Assembly: GCF_900103455.1 (NCBI RefSeq)
Contig: NZ_FNHI01000023.1
Coordinates: 62,001 to 126,000, forward strand
DNA: 64,000 nucleotides
Reading direction: 5' to 3'
From: Streptomyces wuyuanensis
Lineage (GTDB): Bacteria; Actinomycetota; Actinomycetes; Streptomycetales; Streptomycetaceae
This document shows, piece after piece, positions 42,536 to 51,200 of the stretch. How positions within the stretch are numbered: the stretch's first letter is position 1; each line of letters starts with the position of its first letter. The position numbers and the translations under genes are program-made. Below the pieces are notes generated by a model. It saw only the letters and a list, made by a program, of their open reading frames with translations, was not told the DNA's origin and did no database searches.

Positions 42536-43825
42536 ATGAGGCACTGGCTGTTCCGGGCATGCGCCGCGGGGGTGACCGCACTGTCCCTGACCGCGTGCGG
42601 CACGGGCCCCGGCACGGAGGACACGGGCGGCGGGGGCGGCTTCACGGGCCGCGGCCCGATCACGCTGGCCACGGGCAAGGACAACTCCGGGACCCTCACC
42701 CGGATCGCCGGCCGCTGGAACAGCTCCCACCCCAAGGAGAAGGTCCGCGTCATCGAGCTGTCGGACTCGCCCGACGAACAGCGCCGGCGCATGATCCAGA
42801 ACGCCGAGCTGAAGTCGCCCGAGTTCTCGGTGCTCAATCTCGACCTCGTGTGGACCGCCGAGTTCGCGGGACACCGCTGGATCGACGAACTGCCGAAGGC
42901 GAAGTTCGACGACGCCACCTATCTCGAGCCGACTCTGCAGGGCGCCTCGTACCGCGGCCGTCTGTACGCCGCGCCCTGGACGTCCGACGGCGGGCTCCTT
43001 TACTTCCGGAGCGACCTGCTGCGCAAGGCGAACGCCGAGCCCCCGTCCACCTGGGCCCAGATGGGCGACACGTGCAAGAAGGTCCTCGCACTGCCGGAGG
43101 CCGAGGGCATGTCCTGCTACTCGGGGCAGTTCGAGAAGTACGAGGGGCTGACGGTCAACTTCGCGGAGATGGTCGAGAGCGCCGGCGGCTCCGTCGTCGA
43201 CGGGAAGGGCGCACCGACGGTGGACTCCCCCGAGGCCCTCGAGGGCCTGGAGTTCTTCACCGAGGCCTACAGGAGCGGGCTGATACCGAAGAAGGCGATC
43301 ACCTTCAAGGAGGAGGAGGGCCGGCAGGCGTTCCAGAAGGGCGAGCTCGTCTTCCACCGGCAGTGGCCGTACCAGTGGTCCCTGGCCAACGCCGAGGACG
43401 GTTCGTCGAAGGTCGCGGGGAGGTTCTCCGTGGCGCCGCTCCCCGGGCTCGACGGCCCCGGCGTCTCCAGCCTGGGCGGTCACAACCTCGCGGTCAGCTC
43501 GTTCGCCCGGAACAAGGCGACGGCGCTCGACTTCGTCACCTTCATGACCGACGTGCGGATGCAGCGGGAGAACCTGCTCCTCGGCTCCAACGCACCGACG
43601 GCCGCGGCGCTGTACGAGGACGAGGAACTCATCGCCGAGTACCCGTACCTGCCGGCGCTGAGGAAGTCGATCCTGAGCGCGGTACCGCGGCCCCGCGTGG
43701 TGCGGTACGGAGACGCGACCGCGGCGATCCAGGACGCGGCGTACCGCGCGATGAAGGGCGAGATCACTCCGGAGGAGTCACTGGCACAGCTCCAGAAGAA
43801 GCTGGAGCGGATCACCAAGCCCTGA
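42536..43825 (+). CDS. Sugar ABC transporter substrate-binding lipoprotein (trehalose/maltose type)
   Basis: The 429-residue lipoprotein has signal MRHWLFRACAAGVTALSLTACG with lipobox LTAC (Cys21), a glycine-rich tether and a family-1 binding core: NSSHPKEKVRVIELSDSPDEQRRRM, FSVLNLDLVWTAEFAGHRWIDEL, YAAPWTSDGGLLYFRSDLLRK. The LNLDLVWTAEFA segment is typical of trehalose/maltose-binding proteins. It delivers sugar to the two permeases that follow. ATG 42536 follows GGATGGAGA. The 138-bp gap before the permease gene may hold an mRNA-processing hairpin, but none is clear. Confidence 0.92.
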   Translation: MRHWLFRACAAGVTALSLTACGTGPGTEDTGGGGGFTGRGPITLATGKDNSGTLTRIAGRWNSSHPKEKVRVIELSDSPDEQRRRMIQNAELKSPEFSVLNLDLVWTAEFAGHRWIDELPKAKFDDATYLEPTLQGASYRGRLYAAPWTSDGGLLYFRSDLLRKANAEPPSTWAQMGDTCKKVLALPEAEGMSCYSGQFEKYEGLTVNFAEMVESAGGSVVDGKGAPTVDSPEALEGLEFFTEAYRSGLIPKKAITFKEEEGRQAFQKGELVFHRQWPYQWSLANAEDGSSKVAGRFSVAPLPGLDGPGVSSLGGHNLAVSSFARNKATALDFVTFMTDVRMQRENLLLGSNAPTAAALYEDEELIAEYPYLPALRKSILSAVPRPRVVRYGDATAAIQDAAYRAMKGEITPEESLAQLQKKLERITKP

Positions 43826-43963
43826 CGTGTCGTCAAACAAACGCCGGATGCGGCCTGTTCGGCGGCCCCGGTGCCGGCACCGCGATCCGCCCGGTCCTCG
43901 CACCGCTACGGCCGCCGCGAGCCCCCAACCCCCGTACCGCCCCTCCCGCAGAGGTGATCAGCC

Positions 43964-44977
43964 ATGCCCGTCCTGACGGCGCAACCGTTCCCCACGTCCT
44001 CACCGCCCGGCGCGGCGCCCCCGAACCGGCGCCCGGGACGGCGGCCCGGAGGCCGCCTCGCCGCGCTGCTGGTCTCGCCCACGCTGCTGGTGCTGGCCCT
44101 GGTCGCCGGGTATCCGGTCCTGGCCGCGTTCCGGGAGTCGCTGTTCGGCAAACGGGAAGGGCTGGACAGTTCCGGTTTCGTACAGGAAGGGGAGAAGTTC
44201 GTCGGCCTGCGGCACTACGCGGCCGTCTTCGAGGGGGAGGCGGGTGAACGCTTCTGGAACGCCTTCGCCAACACCACGTTCCTCACGGTCACCACGGTGG
44301 CCCTGGAGACGGTCCTCGGCGTGGCGATGGCACTGGTGATGCACCGGGCGATACGGGGCCGGGCCCTGGTCCGGGCGGGAGTTCTCGTCCCCTGGGCGAT
44401 TCCCACCGTCGTCTCCGCCCTGCTGTGGCAGTGGATCTTCCAGGCGGACGGTGCGGCCAACGCCCTGCTGGGGCGGGAGGTGCTGTGGACGACCGACGGC
44501 TTCCAGGCCACGGTGGCCGTGATCGTCGCGGACACCTGGAAGACCGCTCCCTTCGTCGGGCTGCTGGTGCTCGCGGGCCTGCAGCTGATCCCCGGCGAGG
44601 TGTACGAGGCGGCGCGCATCGACGGGGCCGGCGCCCGGCAGCAGCTCATCCGGATCACCCTGCCGCTGATCAGGCCCGTGCTGGTGGTGGCCGTGCTGTT
44701 CCGGCTGCTGGACGCCCTGCGCATGTTCGATCTGCCGTTCGTGCTCGTGGGGCCGCACAAGCAGTCGGTGGAGACGCTGTCCATGCTCGCCTTCGACGAG
44801 GCGGCCAACACCCGTTACGGGCCGGGCGCCGCCTATGCGGTCGTCCTCTTCGTCTACGTCGCGGTGGTGGCGTTCGTCTTCGTCCGGCTGCTCGGCGCCG
44901 ATCTGCTCTCCGGGGACGGGACCGGCAGGAAGACCTCCCCGCGACGTGCCACGACTGCCGAGGGGGCGATGGCATGA
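43964..44977 (+). CDS. Sugar ABC transporter permease (MalF-type)
   Basis: The 337-residue membrane protein has a basic Pro-rich N-terminus and six helices (for example LAALLVSPTLLVLALVAGYPVLAAF, YAVVLFVYVAVVAFVFVRLL). The EAA loop is GEVYEAARIDGAGARQQLIRITLPLI. GAGGTGA precedes ATG 43964. It pairs with the MalG-type permease whose ATG overlaps its stop. No ATPase gene is present in this operon either. Confidence 0.93.
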   Translation: MPVLTAQPFPTSSPPGAAPPNRRPGRRPGGRLAALLVSPTLLVLALVAGYPVLAAFRESLFGKREGLDSSGFVQEGEKFVGLRHYAAVFEGEAGERFWNAFANTTFLTVTTVALETVLGVAMALVMHRAIRGRALVRAGVLVPWAIPTVVSALLWQWIFQADGAANALLGREVLWTTDGFQATVAVIVADTWKTAPFVGLLVLAGLQLIPGEVYEAARIDGAGARQQLIRITLPLIRPVLVVAVLFRLLDALRMFDLPFVLVGPHKQSVETLSMLAFDEAANTRYGPGAAYAVVLFVYVAVVAFVFVRLLGADLLSGDGTGRKTSPRRATTAEGAMA

Positions 44978-45849
44978 GCACCCTCCCCCGGAGCGCGGGT
45001 GTGCATCCGCGACGGGCCGGGCGGCCGGGAGCGCGGGCCGTCCTGGCTCTGCTCGGCACTGCCCTGCTGGTCGCGTACTGCCTGGCGCCGTTCTACTGGA
45101 TGCTGGTGTCCAGCTTCCGGCGCAGCTCGGACCTCTTCGACAAGTCGCCGCTGCCGTCCCCGTGGTCGCTGGAGAACTACCGGGCCGTGCTGGAGCCGGG
45201 GACGGGCTTCGGGCGCGCCCTGCTCAACAGTCTGGTCGTCGCCGGCGTCACCACGGCCATCACCCTCGTGATCGCCGTCTTCACGGCCTACGCACTGGCG
45301 CGGCTCGACTTCCGGTTCAAGAACGCGGTGCTCGCCCTGATCATCGCCACGTCGATGTTCCCCGGGATCGCGCTGGTCGTGCCCCTGCTGAAGCTGTTCG
45401 CCGGCACCCTGCACTGGGTCAACACCTACCAGGCGATGATCGTGCCCTCCATGTCGTTCGCCCTGCCGCTGGCGGTGTGGAACCTCAACGCCTTCTTCAA
45501 ACAGCTGCCGCGCGAGCTGGAGCACGCCGCGATGGTCGACGGCTGCACGCCCGGACAGGCGTTCCGCAAGGTCATCCTGCCACTGACGGCGCCCGGTGTG
45601 TTCACCACGGCCATCCTGACGTTCATCGCGGCCTGGAACGAGTTCATCATCGCGGTGTCGATGGTGAACGAGACGTCCATGCAGACGGCGAACGTCGCCA
45701 TCGCCCGCTTCGGTGGAGCGACCGGGTTCGACATCCCGTACGGCACCAAGATGGCGGCCGGAGTGGTCGTCACCGTACCGCTGCTGATCATGGTGCTGGT
45801 TTTCCAGCGCAGGATCGTCGCCGGGCTCACCGCCGGTGCCGTGAAGTGA
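44974..45849 (+). CDS. Sugar ABC transporter permease (MalG-type)
   Basis: The 291-residue permease starts with ATGA overlapping the preceding stop. Helices include AVLALLGTALLVAYCLAPFYWMLVSSF and MAAGVVVTVPLLIMVLVFQRRIVAGL. The coupling loop reads ELEHAAMVDGCTPGQAFRKVILPLTAPGV, a variant EAA motif in which Met-Val replaces the usual Arg-Ile. Transport of an alpha-glucoside is inferred from the adjacent GH13 gene, 59 bp downstream. Confidence 0.93.
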   Translation: MSTLPRSAGVHPRRAGRPGARAVLALLGTALLVAYCLAPFYWMLVSSFRRSSDLFDKSPLPSPWSLENYRAVLEPGTGFGRALLNSLVVAGVTTAITLVIAVFTAYALARLDFRFKNAVLALIIATSMFPGIALVVPLLKLFAGTLHWVNTYQAMIVPSMSFALPLAVWNLNAFFKQLPRELEHAAMVDGCTPGQAFRKVILPLTAPGVFTTAILTFIAAWNEFIIAVSMVNETSMQTANVAIARFGGATGFDIPYGTKMAAGVVVTVPLLIMVLVFQRRIVAGLTAGAVK

Positions 45850-45908
45850 CACATCGTCAACCACACATCCCACCGCACCACACACACCGACACACCCGGG
45901 AGACACGA

Positions 45909-47570
45909 ATGCCCTCCGCACCGACCCCCACGGCCTGGTGGCGCGACGCCGTCATCTACCAGGTGTACCTGCGCAGTTTCTGCGACGCCGACGGCGACGG
46001 CATCGGCGACATCGCCGGCCTCCGCCGGCGGCTGCCCTACCTCAGCGGTCTCGGCGTGGACGCGCTGTGGCTCAATCCCTGGTACCCGTCGCCGATGGCC
46101 GACGGCGGCTACGACGTCGCCGACTACCGCGACATCGACCCGGCGTTCGGCACGCTGGACGACGCCGGGGCCCTCGTCGACGAGGCCCACCGGCTGGGGA
46201 TCCGCATCATCATCGACATCGTGCCCAACCACACCTCGTCCGACCACGTGTGGTTCCGCGAGGCGCGGGCGGGCGGCCCCTCCTCTCCGGCACGCGAGCG
46301 GTACATCTTCCGGCCGGGCCGCGGCGAGGACGGAAGCCTCCCGCCCAACGACTGGCGCAGCGTGTTCGGCGGTCCCGCCTGGACGCGGATCACCGAGACG
46401 GACGGCACACCCGGCCCCTGGTACCTGCATCTGTTCGATCCGGAGCAGCCCGACCTCGACTGGGACCACCCCGAGGTCCGCGCCGAGTTCGAGTCGATCC
46501 TGCGCTTCTGGTTCGACCGCGGCATCGACGGGGTGCGCATCGATGTGGCCCACGGCCTGGTCAAGGCGCCGGGGCTGCCCGACCTCGGGTCGCTCGACGG
46601 CAAGTTGATGGAGGGTACGAGCCGCGAGAACCATCCGCACTGGGACCGGGACGAGGTGCACGACATATTCCGGGGCTGGCGGACGGTCGCCGACGGCTAC
46701 GACGGGCGGGTGTTCGTGGCCGAGGCATGGGCCGGGGCCCCGGAACGCCTCGCCCGCTACGTACGTCCGGACGAGCTGCACACGGCGTTCAACTTCGACT
46801 ATCTGATGGCCCCTTGGCGTGGTCCGCAGCTTCGCCGGGTCATCGACGAATCGCTGGCCGCGCTCGGGGCGGTCGGCGCCCCGGCGACCTGGGTGCTGTC
46901 GAACCACGATGTCGCCCGGCACGTCTCGCGCTACGCGAGGCCGCAGCCGGACGGGCCCCTGCGCTCGCTCGCCCAGCTCGCCGGCCGGCCCGCGGACCTC
47001 GCTCTCGGCACCCGCAGGGCCAGGGCCGCCGCGCTGCTCACCCTCGCGCTGCCCGGCGGGGCCTACCTCTACCAGGGCGAGGAGCTCGGCCTGTGGGAGG
47101 TCGAGGATCTTCCGGACGCGGTGCTGCAGGACCCCACGTGGCGGCGGTCGGGCCACACCGACCGCGGCCGGGACGGCTGCCGGGTGCCGCTGCCCTGGAG
47201 CGGGACGACCCCGCCCTTCGGCTACAGCCCCGAGGGCGCTGGCACCGCGCCGTGGCTCCCGCAGCCGGACGCGTGGAAAACGCTCACCGCAGCGTCCCAG
47301 GAGAGCGATCCGGACTCGATGCTGAGCCTGTACCGGGCGGCGCTGCGACTGCGGCGCGACCATCCGGCGCTCGGTGACGGCACCATGACGTGGGAGAGCG
47401 CCGCCGAGGACCGCGTCCTCTCGTTCGGCCGCTCCCCCGGTTTCCGCTGCGTGGTGAATCTGACGGACGACCCCGTCGAACTGCCCGCGCACACCGAGGT
47501 GCTGCTCGCCAGCGGTCCGCTCGACGGGGACGGGCTGCCCGGCGACACCGCCGTCTGGCTGTCGGTGTGA
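45909..47570 (+). CDS. GH13 alpha-glucosidase
   Basis: The 553-residue cytoplasmic enzyme has all four GH13 regions: IIIDIVPNHTSSDHVWF (I), GIDGVRIDVAHG with nucleophile Asp212 (II), GRVFVAEAWAG with acid/base Glu272 (III) and WVLSNHDVARHVSR with Asp334 (IV). AVIYQVYLRSFCDADGDGIGDIAG is the usual start of oligo-1,6/alpha-glucosidases. Same-strand position after the ABC genes means it probably degrades the imported disaccharide. It is only distantly similar to the GH13 gene at 27633. ATG 45909 has GGGAGA upstream. Confidence 0.93.
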   Translation: MPSAPTPTAWWRDAVIYQVYLRSFCDADGDGIGDIAGLRRRLPYLSGLGVDALWLNPWYPSPMADGGYDVADYRDIDPAFGTLDDAGALVDEAHRLGIRIIIDIVPNHTSSDHVWFREARAGGPSSPARERYIFRPGRGEDGSLPPNDWRSVFGGPAWTRITETDGTPGPWYLHLFDPEQPDLDWDHPEVRAEFESILRFWFDRGIDGVRIDVAHGLVKAPGLPDLGSLDGKLMEGTSRENHPHWDRDEVHDIFRGWRTVADGYDGRVFVAEAWAGAPERLARYVRPDELHTAFNFDYLMAPWRGPQLRRVIDESLAALGAVGAPATWVLSNHDVARHVSRYARPQPDGPLRSLAQLAGRPADLALGTRRARAAALLTLALPGGAYLYQGEELGLWEVEDLPDAVLQDPTWRRSGHTDRGRDGCRVPLPWSGTTPPFGYSPEGAGTAPWLPQPDAWKTLTAASQESDPDSMLSLYRAALRLRRDHPALGDGTMTWESAAEDRVLSFGRSPGFRCVVNLTDDPVELPAHTEVLLASGPLDGDGLPGDTAVWLSV

Positions 47571-48081
47571 GGGCCGGCCGAGTGGGGTCGCCGGACAGGG
47601 ACCCGGGACCGTAACCCGCCGAGGTCCCACTGCGCGCAGGGCGGTTCGTCACGGTCCCCGGCCGGACGGACCGCCCCGCTTCGCGCGGCGTCGGCGTCGG
47701 CGTCCGCGCGATTCGGCCGGACGCATTCATTCCGGAATGGCGGGCGAGTGCCGCCCGGCCGTTTGCGCGCGGAAGCGATGCCAGGTGGCCTCACGGAAAG
47801 CGCTCGCCCTGTTCGGGACGCGGCCGGACGACAGGCGTCAACAATCAGCCACTGTTGATTCTTGAACGGCCAGGAAAACCCGTCGATCATGTTGACACTG
47901 CATGACCGACACGTCAGGATGACGGGCCGCGCCGCCGGAATCCCCCACCTCTTCCCCCTGCGCCTTCCGCTCCACCCTTCTCCCGAAATTCCGTGGCGTC
48001 CTTGGGTCGCCGACCTTCCGGTCAGCCGCCCCATTTCGCCATGCCCGTGTTTTCCGCCCTCTCCTTGCGACCGTTGCGACA
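47571..48081. other. Long regulatory gap before the polyketide cluster
   Basis: This stretch of about 510 bp, continuing to the promoter, holds no convincing gene and is clearly less GC-rich than its flanks from about 47830. TCAACA-N9-TGTTGA (47838-47858) is an inverted repeat of operator type. TTGACA follows at 47890. The drop in GC may mark a cluster boundary or a large promoter region. Confidence 0.5.
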
Positions 48082-48136
48082 GGTCAATCACCGCCATTGA
48101 CCGATGGTTGACCCTTGAGTAACTTGCCGCTATCTT
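48082..48136 (+). promoter_or_regulatory. Promoter of the polyketide operon with operator-like repeats
   Basis: TTGACC (48108-48113), 17 bp, TATCTT (48131-48136) is a near-ideal vegetative promoter pointing at the synthase genes. Upstream, GGTCAAT (48082-48088) and ATTGACC (48096-48102) form a perfect inverted repeat with a 7-bp spacer, and its TTGACC recurs 11 bp later as the -35. Two heptamers 11 bp apart resemble SARP activator sites. An mRNA leader of roughly 110 bases would precede the start codon. Confidence 0.6.
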
Positions 48137-48254
48137 TCAAGCCGCCACGCGAATGACCCGAATTGATTTCCGCGGGCATTGCGAGATCCCGCACGTCCCG
48201 CGCCGCCGAACGACCGAAATTAACCTCCGGGCAACACCAAAGCCTTTTCGGAGA

Positions 48255-51200
48255 ATGATGAATTCGGTAGAGCACAACGTGGACCTGGTCATCGGAATCA
48301 CCCCCTTCGGTGAACCGGACGCCCGACTCGCCGCCGCGGTGTGCCGCGCCGGCGGGCTCGGAGTGCTCGACCTGGGTTCGGGTGACCGGAGGGCGAGAGA
48401 GGCCCTGGCGGCCCTGCGCCGATGGGCGCCCGGGCGCCACGGCCTACGGATCGGCCCGCGCTGCACACCTGGGCCGGGCGACCTCCTGCCCGGACCCGGA
48501 TCCTCGGACGGGCCGAGCGCGGTCGTCCTCGCACCGGATTCCGCCTGGGACACGACCGCGATCCCGCAGGACCCCGGGCTGCGGGTACTCGTGGAGGTCA
48601 CCGGACTGGAGGCCGCTCGCCGTGCCGTGGACTCGGGGGCGGCCGGCCTGATCGCACGGGGGAGCGAGTGCGGCGGCCCCGTAGGGGAGCTGAGCACCTT
48701 CGTGCTGCTCCAACAGCTACTGGCCACCGCGGAGTTGGGGGTTCCGGTGTGGGCCTGCGGAGGAATGGCACCCCGCACCGCGGCCGCCGCCGTGGTGGGC
48801 GGCGCCGCCGGAGTGGTGCTGGACACCCAGCTCGCACTGCTGGCCGAGTCCCAACTGCCCGAGCCGGTCGCGGCGTTGCTGCGGACGGCCGACGGCTCGG
48901 AGACCACGGTGTCCGGCGGCCGGCGTACGCTGCGCCGGCGGGGCCCCGCGGGGCGGTCCCCCGCCACCGACGGCGCTTCTCCCGCAGGCCCCGTGCCGGT
49001 CGGTCAGGACGCCTTTCTCGCGGCCCGCTTCGCCGAACGATGGGGTGACTCCGGTCGTGCGGTTCGCGCCGTTCTGGACGCCGTACGGGCGGCCGTGCGG
49101 GACGCCGAAGGCGAGGGCACCGCCGCAGGCGCCCTGGGGCCGGACTCGGCCATGAGCCGGGCCCTGGGGACCCGGCTGCCGGTCGCCCAGGGCCCGATGA
49201 CCCGGGTGAGCGACGGGGCCGCGTTCGCCTCCGCCGTCGCCGAGGACGGGGCCCTCCCCTTCATCGCCCTCGCGCTCGCCGGGGCGGAGCAGTCGCGGAC
49301 GATGCTGGAGGAGGCCCGCCGGGCGCTGGACGGCAGACCGTGGGGCGTCGGGATCCTGGGCTTCGCCCCCGAGGAGACGAGGACCGCCCAGTTGGCCGCG
49401 GTCCGGGCGGCCGGGCCCACCCACGCGATCGTGGCGGGCGGCCGGCCCTCCCAGGCGCGGGTGCTGGAGGAGGCGGGGATCAAGGCGTTCCTCCACGTCC
49501 CCTCACCCGGCCTGCTGCGGCAGTTCCTCGACGCCGGGGCCCGCCGCTTCGTCTTCGAGGGCGCCGAGTGCGGCGGCCACGTCGGCCCCCGCAACAGCTT
49601 CCCGCTGTGGGAGGCCCAGCTGGCGGTGCTGGAGGACTTCCTCGACGGGGTCGGCCGGCGATCGGACGAGGCGACGGCGCGGGCCGACGCCGAACGCGTC
49701 GAGGTCTTCCTCGCGGGCGGCATCCACGACGAGCGCTCCGCGGCGATGGCGGCCACGCTCGCCGCGCCGCTGACGGCACGCGGCTGCGCGGTGGGGACCC
49801 TCATGGGCACGGCGTACCTGTTCACGGAGGAGGCGGTCGCGCACGGTGCGGTCCTGCCGCTGTTCCAGCGCCGGGTTCTCGCGGCGGAGCGGACGGCGCT
49901 CCTGGAGACGGCGCCCGGTCATGCCACGCGCTGTGTGCCGAGTCCGTTCAGCGAGGCCTTCGGGACGCTGGCGGCCGGTATGCGCGCAGACGGCCTCGCC
50001 GACCGGGAGGTCTGGGAACGGCTGGAGCGGCTGAACGTCGGAAGGCTGCGGATCGCGGCCAAGGGCGTGGAACGCGCCGACGGCGGCGTCCTGGGCCCCG
50101 TGGACGAGGAACGCCAGCTGGCCGAGGGCATGTTCATGGCCGGCGAGGCGGCGGTGCTGCGATCGGCCACCACCACCGTCGCGCGGCTGCACTCCGCCGT
50201 CTCCGAGGGCGCGGCCCGCTTCCTCACCGAGCGGGCCGCCGCCCTGGCCTCCCATCCGGGACTCGGCGCCGGCGGCACGGCGCCGGCCGAACCCGAACCG
50301 CCGAGGCCACTGGACGTGGCGGTGGTCGGGATGGCCTGCATGTTCCCGGGCGCGCCCGATCTGGCCTCCTTCTGGGCCAACGTCCTCGACGGGGTCGACT
50401 CGGTGGGCGAAGTCCCCCGCGACCGCTGGGATCCCGGTGTGCACGGCGTGGAGGCGGGCGGTACGGTCACGTCCCGCTGGGGCGGGTTCCTGCCCCCGAT
50501 ACCCTTCGACGCACTGCGGTACGGCATCCCTCCCGCCTCGCTGGGGAGCATCGAGCCGGTGCAGCTCCTCGCCCTCGAAGCGGCACGGCGGGCACTGGAC
50601 GACGCGGGACTCGGCGACCACGGCGGCCGGACCTTCGACCGGACCCGGACGGGAGTGGTGTTCGGTGCCGAGCCGGGCAGCGACCTCTCGAACGCGACCA
50701 CGCTGCGCGCGGTGCTGCCCTCGTACTTCGGCGCGGTGCCGAAGGGGCTGGAGGACCAGCTGCCGCAGCTGACCGAGGACTCGTTCCCCGGGATGCTCGC
50801 GAACGTGATCTCCGGGCGGATCGCAAGCCGGCTGGACCTCGGCGGACCGAACTTCACCGTCGACGCGGCCTGCGCCTCCTCCCTCGCCGCGGTGGACGTC
50901 GCCTGCAAGGAACTGGTCGCCGGCACCAGCGACATGATGCTGTGCGGAGGCGCCGACCTGCACAACGGCGTCAACGACTACGTGCTGTTCTCCTCGGTGC
51001 ACGCCCTCTCCCCCACGGGCCGCTGCCGGGCCTTCGACGGTTCCGCCGACGGGATCGCCCTGGGCGAGGGCGTGGCGTGCGTGGTGCTGAAGCGGCTGGC
51101 CGACGCCGAACGGGACGGCGACCGCATCTACGGTGTCGTCAAGGGCATCGGCAGTTCCAGCGACGGCCGGTCCCTGGGGCTGACCGCGCCGCGCCCGGAG

